This document shows, piece after piece, positions 1 to 9,747 of a DNA stretch of 64,000 nucleotides (its first letter is position 1; the number at the start of each line of letters is the position of its first letter). This DNA comes from Hondaea fermentalgiana. Lineage: Eukaryota > Sar > Bigyra > Thraustochytrida > Thraustochytriidae. The translations under genes were made by a program, and so were the position numbers. Location: the NCBI GenBank assembly GCA_014084085.1, contig NPFB01000049.1:178834-242833 (forward strand), read 5' to 3'. A model generated the notes under the pieces. It ran no database searches. It saw nothing but the letters and a program-made list of their open reading frames with translations, and was not told where the DNA came from.

Positions 1-199
1 CGCAAACTACTGGTTGTAAGCTCTTGCCACCGCAAGTTCGGTATGCGTGCGAAGAAGGAAATTGACCAGCCGGCCTTAGGCTTCCTGTTACACCTTTCGA
101 TTGTGTAGTATGCAGCTGTCCAAGATTGCGCTGCTTCGCAGCCAACGAGTCTGCCGGCTGCGGCTGCCTCGAGATCTAGGCTCGCTCCCGTCTCGGCCT

Positions 200-252
200 C
201 GAGTCGAGTCGAACCGAGTCGAGCCGAGTCAAGCCGAGTTGAGTTGAGTCGG
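200..252. repeat. GAGTC/GAGTT pentamer-rich tract
   Basis: Repeated GAGTC, GAGCC and GAGTT pentamers on the plus strand. Similar GAGTC runs occur near 32895-32912 in the 5' leader of the FHA gene, so this may mark a promoter or leader, but no downstream gene is evident. Confidence 0.5.
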
Positions 253-2204
253 CGTGGCTGCAGGCCGAGGTCCCACCCCGCGATTGGTGGTCAAACATGC
301 GTCGGGCAGCCTGGGCCTTGGAAAGTCGCTGCCTGGAATGGAACGGCGAAGACTGGAGGAACGGAAAATGAGGAGCACCTGGCGATCAACGGTCGATTAT
401 GTCGGTCGCGGGCGGTCGGTTCGATGTCAATGAGATGAAATGAGATGGTCGGCTGCAATGACACGTCCGCCCTGAGGAGAGGCGCCGCGAGGCTCGCCGC
501 AGATGGGTCGAATAGAGTTCGCAGACGGTGGATATGAATCGGCAAGCAGCGACACGAAAGGAGTCAGATGGCTGCGCGGGGGGGCCTGGAGAACAACGGC
601 TGGTGGAGGGATGGACAGATAGATGGATGGATGGTTGGCCATAATAGTCGCGTGGACGCGCTGCACGCCTGCAAATATGGTTTTATCGTTGAGCAGCAAG
701 ATCTCAGCAGCGGCATCGGGGGTAACGTAAGTAACAGCCAGTGACAGCGAGCAACCAGTAGTCGTCCGGCTCAACAAATGAGACATTTGTTCACGGCTTG
801 CTGTCTGTCAGTCGCACACAGGTCCAGCTGGACAGCCATACTTTGGCCAGAAGGCAGACTTGGAAAGGAGGCGGGTGGGAGAAACGCACAAACGAAAGGA
901 CAATGAAACAAGCAAAAGAAGGTTGATGTGCTCTTCGAGGCATACGTGACTTCATGGAACCCGCTTCGTGGGCCTGATGTGGCTGGGGACAAGAAAACGA
1001 GCTCCCGTGCAACGATGAAAGCAGAAGTCCACGCAGAAACTCCCTTATAGTGTCGGGAGCTAGTAGCCGACTGCACACTCCTTGCTTTTGTGCGCCTTGA
1101 ACGCGGCATCGATGGCCGACAGGCCTGAACGCGTGACAAGTGATTTACGGAAACAAGGTAGAGATGAATTTCAAAATGGTGTAAGGTCGAGCTGACGACG
1201 ACGACGCAAAGGCCGCGCTCATATCTTTCCCTCTTCCTGCTGGTGGACTTCTTTGTTTGTATTTTCCAAACTTCACTTTACCTTTCTTTCAATTCATTTT
1301 TTAAACTTTTCCAGCCTTTCTTGTGGCCCTCACAAACATGCATCTGGCAGCGCCAGCTTGGCGAGCTCTGACTCGCAAACATGGCTCGCAAGCGTGGCTA
1401 GAGGATGGTTGCCTCCCCTCCGCATGGCTCCGGCAACGGCGCAGGTTGGTCCTCCCCGTCATGCGTGCGAGGGTCGTCTGCCGCTGTGGGAATGAGGCCT
1501 TAGATTGCAGCTATACGGACCCGGCTGCGGGTGAACCGCGAACGAGCCTGCTGCGGCGCCACGGGCAGCGCAGCTCAGCGCTGATGATGGCACCTCGCGG
1601 CAAGCCCGGTCGAGCTTCAAGACCTCGCGCGCCGCGCCGCGCCCCACCGCGCTTCGACTCCTCTGGCCGCGCAGAGGCGTAGCTCACTCGATGCACTCTC
1701 AGTACGGCCGGCAGCGACGAGGGGAGAAAAAGCGCGCGCAGAGAGGTCTCGCTCGCGGTCGCCTCGACGAACCGAGCAAGTGAGTATGCAGAGGTACTAC
1801 ATCTCGCGCAGTCTTATTATACAGTATAGTCACGGTTACGGTGGGTCGCCGCCACGGCAGCTGCAGCTTGCACGGCGGCTACCGCTAGTAGGGCTGGCTT
1901 CGCAAGACCGTTTGTGTCGCCGGGCGTCGAGCAGAGGCAGTTGCAGCGCGCTCGCCATCACGGGAAGGATGGGTGGGTGGCCGATCGTTGGGACCGACCT
2001 GAATGGTCGGGAGTTTGTCTCGCGCCGTCGAGACCGAGATCGAGATTGAGAAATTCGAGATTCAGGTTCGAGACTGAGGCCGAGATTCATGACGGTGAAG
2101 CTGGCCGCAGCCGCCACACCGCTGACCGAAAGCGAATGGCGGAGCGAGCCCGCCAGGGAGGCGGACCGGGACAGCGCGATGGCATCGAACGAACCGCCAA
2201 AGAA

Positions 2205-2285
2205 CGGGTGGATGGGTGTATGGATGCATGGATAGATTAGTGGATGGATGGACGGACGGACGGATGGATGGATGAATAGATATTT
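2205..2285. repeat. GGAT/GGAC microsatellite
   Basis: Imperfect GGAT and GGAC tetranucleotides on the plus strand. A shorter run of the same kind is at 603-635 and another at 31478-31506, so this is a common simple repeat of the genome. Confidence 0.7.
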
Positions 2286-2886
2286 CGAAAGGGGCAGGCG
2301 GGGGTCGCTTGGATGGTAAGCTTGCCCGCGCTGCAGCTCGTGGCCAGATGCGCGGGAACGAAGGTGTCAGCAGCCGGCAGGCGTTGGTCGATCGACCGAT
2401 CTAGCGACCGCCAGGAGCGGCGACAGTGGCCGCAGCCGCCTGCGCTGGCATTCAGCGTGCGCCATCGCGTGTCGCTGTCGAGGGCGCGCGGAAAAAGGGT
2501 TGCGGAGGCCCCACGAGGAAGGGTGAAATGATGGGGCAGTACTACTGTGGCTGGCTCTTTCTTTGCGCGTGGGGCGCTGACAGTGAATGTATTTCGACAG
2601 GTCGTTACTGTGGCCCACAGAGGAGGAGTTCACACGCCGGGTCCGGTGTGGGGGGTAGCATGAAGCAAACAGCATGAAGCAAACGCTGCTGTGGTGGTTG
2701 AACGGCCAGGTAGGCAGGCAGATAGACAGACGCCACAGCTGGTCAGCCAGCCAATAAGCCGACTGCGGGTCGGGTCGGGTAGAAGGGAAAAGGAAGAATT
2801 AGAAAAAGAGAAACGGAGAAGAAAAAAATGGAATGTAAGGAGAAGAAAGGAGCCAAAGAGATGAAGAATGTGCAGATGAGTATGAA

Positions 2887-2938
2887 AAATTTCAGAAATA
2901 AAAACAAGAACGAATTTCAGAAATGAAAACAAGAACTT
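2887..2938. repeat. Short tandem direct repeat (about 25 bp, 2 copies)
   Basis: Two adjacent near-identical copies of about 25 bases (AATTTCAGAAAT followed by AAAACAAGAAC, with one A/G difference), about 120 bases beyond the 3' end of the Clu-like gene. Function unknown. Confidence 0.6.
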
Positions 2939-3054
2939 GACGGTGGTGTGGAGTGCACGCCGCATCTGTCAGACATCAATTCGATTCTTTCTCCTACTCT
3001 TTTTCTTGACCTCGCGAGTCAGCATTTTATTCGGCTGACTGCGTTGAATGCTAT

Positions 3055-6000
3055 CTATCTCCTCCCGTTGCCTCGACTTCGCCCTCGCGCTCCTTCCCCG
3101 CGTCTGGTGCCACGCATCGACCTATTAGACCCACGGCTTGAGCTATAAATATCACGGCTTGAGCCTTGATAGTCGCCTCGACTCGCGCCACGATGATTGC
3201 TTCGAGTTGAGCCACGATGATTGCCTCGAGTTGAGCCACGATGATTGCCTCGAGTTGAGCCACTATACCCACTATTCGAGCCGCCATTGTTTCTATGCTC
3301 AAACCTCGTGTTGTTTCTCCTACTTCTGTCGCTCTCTATGGGCGGCCCTTGCTCTGCGCTTTTCCCACCACGACCCAAATCCACGCCGTGACGATTCGAA
3401 CTCTCGCCACGATTCAACATCCCAGTATTTCGACCGCTTTTGTTGCTTCGATTGCTTTGATTGCTGGTGGTACTACTAGGACTGCGCCCCCTTTCGCTGG
3501 GTTTCGACAAAACACCGCTTTTGTTAGCGCGATCGTTGCGAGGCGTCTTGGAGCGGTCTTCATCCATGGCAGCAAGCAACTCGTCGTCCTCAACTTTATG
3601 GAAAATGAGCCACAACGATGCCAAGGACATGCGTGCTGCAGAGCGCGAGCGTGGCTCCAATTCGCACGCCTGCAAGAGCTGCTTTTGTGCAAGCTCCAAG
3701 GTATACACGACCTCGTTGCTCAGGTCCGCCTCCATGCGCAGAGTTTGCGCCGATTCTCGCAGCTTCCGCGTGGCTGTTTTCACGACTGCTCGAAGTTCTA
3801 CGTCATTCCATTCGAGGCGAAAGTGCACGCTGTCATCCACGCTCCACACAAGACTTCGTGCGTACGCCGTATGCGCAGCGCTCTTTTGTCTGCGCAGCTT
3901 CACCAACGTTTGTGTTTCGCTGCCCTCGCCCATGACGCTCTGGTGCTCCATGTAGAAAGCATCAGCCTCGATAATGCGAATCGACCACTCAAAACCCGTC
4001 CACACTTCTCGGAGGTAATCGATCCACGATGCGTTTTGACGCAAGAGGGAAACGACGCAAGAAAACGATGTTTGAGAGATCCGCAAGAGTGTCTTCGACG
4101 CCCGAAAGGACAACGTTGCATGAACGTCGGGATCCGTCGACTCGAAGGCTCGACCTCGTGAGTGGCCCCGCAGATGATCGTCATTAATGCGTCGCTGTAT
4201 CAGCGCAATGGCGTCCCGAACAAGGTCGTTCGCACGCGTCAGCACCGGAATAATGTCCCCTGCCGACGCCCTAAAACCCGTCGCCAAGCCAGGTTGCAGC
4301 CGTTTGAGCATTTTACGGTCCAAATTCATACTTCCTTTTCCTAACGAAGATGGGTACGGAAGCTTTGCTTTAGCAAAGGTTACATGAGCTGGAAACGTGC
4401 TTTGGCGACCCTTCGCCAACGACTGCAGCACAGTGTCTGCAAGTTCAAGGAAAATGAGAGGGTTCTCGGGGTCCACATCCAAGTTCCGTGCGATCGTCGT
4501 TGCGGCCTTATCCAGATCGCCTCGCTTGCGGTATAGCCTGGCAAGGTTCTGCAATGTTCGCCCATGCTCCGGATCCAAGTCGAGCGCACGCAAGTACAGC
4601 GCCTCAGCACCATCCAGGTCCACGAGCGTATGGTATCTAAAGTTCGCATAGTCCTTGACGCAGTTCGTCAACCCTGGATCTGCACGCAGCGCCTGCTTCA
4701 GGCAGTAGTCCACGTACTGAAGCAGAGCTCGCGAGCGCTCTTCACGGATTTTGGTGCCGGCAAAAAGGGATTCCATTGATTCGAGCGAACCGTCATCAAT
4801 TGGAAGAGCTGAGCGGAGCGCACTGACTTGTGATTCAATCGATGGCTTGACATTGTACCCATCATTGATCCAGTACGAGTACAGCTCCTTTCCGAGATAG
4901 TACCATGAGCGGGCGTGCTGAGGATTAGCGCGAAGGGCAAGTAAAAAGTCGGCATTTCCCGCACCTCGCTCACCCTCTCCAAAGGTGTCATGAAAGTAGT
5001 TGATCAAAAACCCGCGGTTGCACAAAAGCCGGACATCAGATGGATTCATACTGAGACCAGCGCTAAAGCGTTTCAACGCGAGACGCGCAAGTCGATGCGC
5101 TTCCTTGCGCTTGCCTTGTCCCAATTTCGATCGCGAACGGATGAAGAGCTCTGTACCCTCGGCGTATTGCATGATGGGCAAGAGATGGATCGAACCTTCC
5201 ACCTCGACAAGATCGTTGCCTTCGAATGGCTCGAGCCAATCGAAGCAATTGCGTCCCGACGAGGTCAGCTCACCGAGTCTTATATCATGGTGAATTGGAA
5301 GTGGGCTTGCCATGAAAGCCGGCGATCGTGAAGAGGTGCTCAAGACACTCGCGACGAGCAATGACGAGGCTTGCCTTTGATCTCCATTTTGCTGCTGTTC
5401 CCGCTGCTGCTGTTGCTGCTCGTAGTTCGGGCGAGACTCGCTCCGCTGCTTGTGTGGAGTCACTGGGGATGTCGCTGCAACTGCAGCTTCTGCAGTTGCG
5501 GCTGCGGCTGCTGCCCTAGCCTTGAACAAGGAAGGCGGAGGACCGGCATCCCATTTCCCTGCCTTCGCTCCTTGTGGGTCCGGGGAGGAATAAGGCGCCC
5601 CAGATGCTGAAGCGGCTAACGAGACAGATGTCGGCTGTGAATGATGAGTGCGTTTGCCATTCGCGACACTTGGGTCGACATCAGTCCGCCGGAGCAGGGA
5701 CGTGCTCATGATCGACGAAAGGGATGACCCTGTCGATTGCGAAGACAGCGTCGACGCCTCAGACGCCATCGATGTTGAGGCAGTCAGTGAGTCCCAAACG
5801 CCGCTACCGCCCCCACTTCCAATACTCGTTTGGCGCGCGCCGGTTGCGCTGCTGCACGAAGGGTCGTGATTTTTAGCATTGCTGGATGACGACTTCCGGC
5901 TCGAGGAAACCGTGTGTCGCGCCTTGGGAATTCCCACTCGCCCACGAGGAATTTCGAGAGCCGAACTCACGGCCTCCTGGCAGCTCGAGGTGAGAACGAT

Positions 6001-8265
6001 TCCACACATGACCTGTACTCTTGCAAAGAGTTCTGCGGGATTGATGCATCGCTTCCACAAACAATTGCAGCAAACACATCGCGACCCCTGCCCGGCTTCG
6101 CGATCAAAAAGAGAAGAATCGATCCCCATAAGCGTTGAACGCACCCCTCGATCCCCCTCGAGAAGAAAAAAGAATCGCTCTTGCAGCAACAGAGGCAACC
6201 GCTTGCACCAAAAGTTGCGGCGTCCAACTAGCTCCTCATCGTCTTCTACACCTTCCGTGTCCCCTTCGCTATTGCTTGATCCGAGACTCGGGAGGCGACC
6301 AAGACGCATTGCGTGACCCATATCTCGAAAGCTCTGGCGCGCAGGTTCCACAAATGAGCCGCAAGAGCATGCACCGGTTTCCTTTGACATCCCGCAGTCT
6401 CCACCGCCGCCGCTGTCAGCAGGAGCGTCATTGCGCGTGCAGGTTGTAATCCCGAAGATCTGATTCAAGACTTCGCGAACAGCGCTCAAATACGGTGTGA
6501 TGACGGCTGTGCGAACGTCTGAACAGACGCCTCTTTGCGCGCCGCGTACAAGGAGCTTGACCACGCGGGCAACGGCTTCAAGCATAAGCTCCCGCTGTAG
6601 GTCGGGTTTGCCAGCAGAACGCGCGCTCACTACGCCCAAAAAGCGCATGTTTACGCCATTGCGGTGGAAGGCTTCCACGACGCGCCGCGAGACGGCCCGC
6701 TGGACCGCGCTGGCTTCTTGGGTCTCTCGATTGGCGTCAAGATCTTTGATGAGGCTGTTCATCGATACAGCAAACATGTGCTTGACTGCAGACGCAGCAT
6801 CGCGGTCAAAGGTGTCTTCCCTCTCCGTTCGTGAGGAAAAGTTTGAAAAGGCGTCGCTCGAGAGAGGCGTATGCCACGCACGGACAAGCTCTGGCCGGAG
6901 TCTGTGTACGAGATGATTCGAGGAAGTCACCTTGTGCGCGAAGGGCTCGTCGCCATACGCATCAGCAATGATCGATTCGAGCTGCCTTGTAGGTGGCTGT
7001 GCCGGGAAAAGCCGCGCAAAGTCGACTGCGTAGTACCGACTTGTGTTCCCTACATTGCATCTGTGCACCTCCATGTCGCACGGCATGTGCAGCCACACAG
7101 GCGTCGGCCGCGCACCTCGCGACGTGCGCGCCCGCGCCATGACAGGGTGTTTAGCAAGATTCAAAGCACGTGCGGCGCCTTCCATGAGCTTGGCGGCGTT
7201 CTCGTCGCCCTCGCCAGCATCAGTGGAACCGCCATTTTCGCCAAGGCAACCAATGTTCATGCCTCCATCACTCGATCCATAACATAGCGTTTCTTGACCG
7301 CGAATGGGCAAGACTGACATTGCAACCAACTTATAACCGCGATGTTTGATCACGCACAAAAGTGGCAAACATAGCCCTGGAACGGAAGCGTTGAAGAGCG
7401 CCGTCAGGCCCTTGATCTGGTGATTGGCCTCTTTGCTTGCAGATTCTATGGAGCCGCCGTAAAAGCCGTGCATGTCGTTCGGAAATCGGAAAAAGACATT
7501 GCCCGCAACGTACTTTTCGCCCCCTGCATACCCGCCAACCTCGACGGGTTTGATGGTCTTTCGCTCCACAGCTAAGTGTTTCTCGCTAATAATCACCTTG
7601 CCATATACCATGGCGGCATGACGAAAGTCCTGTACAAGCGCAGTAAGCTGCTGAAAGGTCTCCGACTCGCGGAGAACTGTCTGGTCTCGCGTCACGACCT
7701 CCATCAGCCGCTGGAACTCCCAGTCGAACCCGCTATCGAAGCGACCCAAGTCCAATGGATGCGCGGACACCCGTGACGAGGCGAGGCTAACAGACTGCAA
7801 GAGGCCCTCACTAGGTCCGCTTTCTTCACCGCTAGCGGTGAAAATGGTCTCCGAACCGTCATCGTCCGAGCCAGAGGCGCATGACAAAGCTCGGCCTGCT
7901 TTCCCTGTTCCGGACCGCACAGCGTCTACTGCTGGAGAACTTGCTGACCCGCCACCCGCGTTTCCAAAGAACTCCGTGTATCGCGTAGCTCCGCGCGCCG
8001 TCGCGCTGCTCTCGCCCCTTGCGCTCGCCGTCGCAGCCGCCGCGTACGTGCGGCGCTCTCGTCGCCCCGCGCCCTGGTCCTGGTCCTGGCCTCGGCCCTG
8101 GCCCTGGCCCGGGCCATCATGCTGCCGCTCGCGAGGACCTTGGCGCGCAGCGAGGCCGGGTCCCGCGACGCCGGCGCCCTCGTCCTCCTGCACCGCGGGC
8201 AGCGCCGTGCCCGCGCAGGCCTCGCCCGCCCGCGCCCCCGCGAACACGACGTAGCCCTCGGGCAT
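3055..8265 (-). CDS. Clu (clustered mitochondria)-like domain protein with TPRs and an RG-rich tail
   Basis: Predicted 1736-residue protein. The frame stays open for another 229 codons upstream, but that part begins at a TTG and overlaps the divergent gene, so the ATG at 8265 (MPEGYVVFAG) is chosen. Residues about 190-480 resemble the Clu domain: HGFYGG, an IKGL segment, HRGYKLVAMSVLP, CYGSSDGG, YYAVDFARLFP and then a GVNMRFLG motif. A second conserved block is near residue 685 (FWCKRLPLLLQERF). Tetratricopeptide-like helices span about 1060-1280 (e.g. LDLDPEHGRTLQNLARLYRK). The tail, about 1650-1736, is rich in Arg, Gly, Ser and Asn with near-exact 8-residue repeats, like RNA-binding RGG regions. 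Clu proteins act in mitochondrial distribution and bind mRNAs of mitochondrial proteins. A cytosolic role of that kind is inferred here, and a true CLU1/TIF31 orthologue is not assured because the long linkers are atypical. Confidence 0.75.
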   Translation of the reverse strand: MPEGYVVFAGARAGEACAGTALPAVQEDEGAGVAGPGLAARQGPRERQHDGPGQGQGRGQDQDQGAGRRERRTYAAAATASARGESSATARGATRYTEFFGNAGGGSASSPAVDAVRSGTGKAGRALSCASGSDDDGSETIFTASGEESGPSEGLLQSVSLASSRVSAHPLDLGRFDSGFDWEFQRLMEVVTRDQTVLRESETFQQLTALVQDFRHAAMVYGKVIISEKHLAVERKTIKPVEVGGYAGGEKYVAGNVFFRFPNDMHGFYGGSIESASKEANHQIKGLTALFNASVPGLCLPLLCVIKHRGYKLVAMSVLPIRGQETLCYGSSDGGMNIGCLGENGGSTDAGEGDENAAKLMEGAARALNLAKHPVMARARTSRGARPTPVWLHMPCDMEVHRCNVGNTSRYYAVDFARLFPAQPPTRQLESIIADAYGDEPFAHKVTSSNHLVHRLRPELVRAWHTPLSSDAFSNFSSRTEREDTFDRDAASAVKHMFAVSMNSLIKDLDANRETQEASAVQRAVSRRVVEAFHRNGVNMRFLGVVSARSAGKPDLQRELMLEAVARVVKLLVRGAQRGVCSDVRTAVITPYLSAVREVLNQIFGITTCTRNDAPADSGGGGDCGMSKETGACSCGSFVEPARQSFRDMGHAMRLGRLPSLGSSNSEGDTEGVEDDEELVGRRNFWCKRLPLLLQERFFFLLEGDRGVRSTLMGIDSSLFDREAGQGSRCVCCNCLWKRCINPAELFARVQVMCGIVLTSSCQEAVSSALEIPRGRVGIPKARHTVSSSRKSSSSNAKNHDPSCSSATGARQTSIGSGGGSGVWDSLTASTSMASEASTLSSQSTGSSLSSIMSTSLLRRTDVDPSVANGKRTHHSQPTSVSLAASASGAPYSSPDPQGAKAGKWDAGPPPSLFKARAAAAAATAEAAVAATSPVTPHKQRSESRPNYEQQQQQREQQQNGDQRQASSLLVASVLSTSSRSPAFMASPLPIHHDIRLGELTSSGRNCFDWLEPFEGNDLVEVEGSIHLLPIMQYAEGTELFIRSRSKLGQGKRKEAHRLARLALKRFSAGLSMNPSDVRLLCNRGFLINYFHDTFGEGERGAGNADFLLALRANPQHARSWYYLGKELYSYWINDGYNVKPSIESQVSALRSALPIDDGSLESMESLFAGTKIREERSRALLQYVDYCLKQALRADPGLTNCVKDYANFRYHTLVDLDGAEALYLRALDLDPEHGRTLQNLARLYRKRGDLDKAATTIARNLDVDPENPLIFLELADTVLQSLAKGRQSTFPAHVTFAKAKLPYPSSLGKGSMNLDRKMLKRLQPGLATGFRASAGDIIPVLTRANDLVRDAIALIQRRINDDHLRGHSRGRAFESTDPDVHATLSFRASKTLLRISQTSFSCVVSLLRQNASWIDYLREVWTGFEWSIRIIEADAFYMEHQSVMGEGSETQTLVKLRRQKSAAHTAYARSLVWSVDDSVHFRLEWNDVELRAVVKTATRKLRESAQTLRMEADLSNEVVYTLELAQKQLLQACELEPRSRSAARMSLASLWLIFHKVEDDELLAAMDEDRSKTPRNDRANKSGVLSKPSERGRSPSSTTSNQSNRSNKSGRNTGMLNRGESSNRHGVDLGRGGKSAEQGPPIESDRSRRNNTRFEHRNNGGSNSGYSGSTRGNHRGSTRGNHRGSTRSNHRGASRGDYQGSSRDIYSSSRGSNRSMRGTRRGEGARGRSRGNGRR
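3188..3265 (-). repeat. 24-bp coding tandem repeat in the Clu-like gene
   Basis: Three or more near-identical 24-base units on the plus strand (GAGCCACGATGATTGCCTCG plus 4 bases). In the minus-strand frame each unit encodes an 8-residue GSTRGNHR-type repeat. It lies inside the RG-rich tail and is a coding repeat, not an intergenic element. Confidence 0.8.
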
Positions 8266-8592
8266 CCTGGTTTGCTCGCTGCTGCTCGATCTGATCTGAG
8301 GTCCCCACGGGGCGGGGATGGGGTGTGCACGAAAGCGGGGACACACGGTTTTGCGTTGCGCAGATGAAAATGGGTTGCGGCGAGCTTGGCGCGCCGGCGC
8401 GGGTAAAACGGGCGTCGCGGTGGAGGGAAAAACCGAACAAACAGGCGCGCTCCGCGGGAGGGCGAGCGAGCGAGCGAGTGAGCAAGCGAACGAGCGAGCG
8501 AGGGAGGGCAGTGGCCACGCGGACTGGGCCTGCGCGGGCGCACCCAGGACTTCCGACTTGCTTTGTGAAGAAAGAGGAGCAAAGAGAAGAAG
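8266..8592. promoter_or_regulatory. Bidirectional promoter with CGAG tract
   Basis: Short spacer between the divergent starts of the Clu-like gene (8265, minus) and the unknown gene (8593 or 8707, plus). It contains a GCGAGCGAGCGAG-type tract at about 8459-8508, as seen ahead of many starts in this window. No TATA box is evident. Confidence 0.5.
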
Positions 8593-9747
8593 ATGTACGC
8601 CAGCAGACACACCACGCTGGGTGTGCCTCCTGCACTGCCGCCCCAAAGACCGGGCCCGTCGAAGGCGACAACGACGACGACGACGAAGAAGAAGAAGAAG
8701 AAGAAGATGACAACGGCAGCAAGAGGAAGTGCCAATCCCTTTGCAGCCAAGAAAAAGAAGAAGAGCAAGCAGCAACAGCAGCTCCTGCTTCAGCGGCGAC
8801 GCGAGGAAGAGGCGCTTGGTAACGTTTGGGAATCTGAAGCCATGCGCGCATACAAGACAGCTGCAAAAGACGCCGCAAGCATCGGAGCTGTTGCACCTGC
8901 AGCTGATCTGAAAAACGCTGCAAATGATAGCGATTGGGTCCTCGTGCAGCAATCACGGGATCCAATTGCCCTGCGAGGCGACGCGCATGAAGTCGTTCTA
9001 GTTCCGGATGTCCAACAAGACAGTCCGGCGCCAATCTCGAAGCGCCAAGCCCAGCGCGAAGCCGACCTTCGCCGATCCAAGGGCCAGCTGCCCCTGGTCA
9101 CTCGTGAGATGACAGATACTGAATACAACCGTGTGTTCAAGCGTCCGCTGCCGCACAATTACGGCCGTGCCAATACTCGCCCAGTCGTTGACGAGAATTA
9201 CCTACGAACCTTTAATGTCAGGGCTGCCATTAGCGGAGGTACTACACAAGTCTACGATTCTGCTCTTGCTGCACTTGCGGCCGGTCCGCCCACGTCAACG
9301 CATCTTTTGCCGGCTGAAGAAATCGATGCAGCCCTCCTCCAGCAATCACTCCGCCAGCACGACCAACAACAACAAGGTCAAGAGGAGATTGCTCCAGCAG
9401 CACACGAACAGACAAGTGCTGGACCTGTCCTTGCAAATTCGAGTAGCGCCCCACTGGCCGTGAATCCGCCGCCGGCACTGCCGGAATGCCAGCCTCCTCT
9501 GCAAGGTATGACCTTTGGAAAACCTTCCAAAGATCGTCGTCTCGAGCCCTCCATGTTCGAGATCTTGTCCTGGGAAGATCCGAATCCACGCGACGTCGAG
9601 AGCGTGCCGCGGCCCGGTGCCAATGCGCTCGACCCACGCAATTACGCAACACTCCCCCCCTCGCATATCCAGCTCATACCCTTCGCAGGGACGCGGAATG
9701 CAGTTGGCCCAATTCCTCCTGGATCTGGTGCACAACCTCTCTTGTGA
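8593..9747 (+). CDS. Hypothetical Lys- and Gln-rich protein
   Basis: A 384-residue frame I do not recognise. The N-terminus is low complexity: poly-Thr, poly-Lys, then KKKKKSKQQQQ, suggesting a nuclear localisation signal. A second ATG at 8707 (MTTAARGSANPFAAK) would skip the first 38 residues and may be the true start. The middle (residues about 130-200) looks folded: MTDTEYNRVFKRPLPHNYGR, then VVDENYLRTFNVR. The C-terminal half is Pro, Gln and Ala rich, with FEILSWEDPNP near residue 325. There are no membrane segments. It is divergent from the Clu-like gene and shares its promoter. Coding status is supported by the length of the frame and its ordinary amino-acid composition outside the N-terminus. 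Confidence 0.7.
   Translation: MYASRHTTLGVPPALPPQRPGPSKATTTTTTKKKKKKKMTTAARGSANPFAAKKKKKSKQQQQLLLQRRREEEALGNVWESEAMRAYKTAAKDAASIGAVAPAADLKNAANDSDWVLVQQSRDPIALRGDAHEVVLVPDVQQDSPAPISKRQAQREADLRRSKGQLPLVTREMTDTEYNRVFKRPLPHNYGRANTRPVVDENYLRTFNVRAAISGGTTQVYDSALAALAAGPPTSTHLLPAEEIDAALLQQSLRQHDQQQQGQEEIAPAAHEQTSAGPVLANSSSAPLAVNPPPALPECQPPLQGMTFGKPSKDRRLEPSMFEILSWEDPNPRDVESVPRPGANALDPRNYATLPPSHIQLIPFAGTRNAVGPIPPGSGAQPLL

Larger units (their letters stand above)
1..3054. other. Gene-poor region, no convincing CDS
   Basis: Only short overlapping frames exist here on either strand and none shows a recognisable domain or consistent codon bias. The stretch holds GAGTC-type repeats near 200-252, GGAT tetranucleotide runs near 2205-2285, and an AT/purine-rich part from about 2790. 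It lies beyond the 3' end of the Clu-like gene at 3055-8265 (minus). An upstream gene with small exons or a long untranslated region cannot be excluded. Confidence 0.5.

Noticed and set aside
3188..3265. Regular repeats resembling a CRISPR array
   Set aside because: The units are directly adjacent without unique spacers, are in frame in a gene, and the genome is eukaryotic.
3295..4161. 288-codon plus-strand frame inside the Clu-like gene
   Set aside because: It is antisense to a domain-bearing frame and has no domain of its own.
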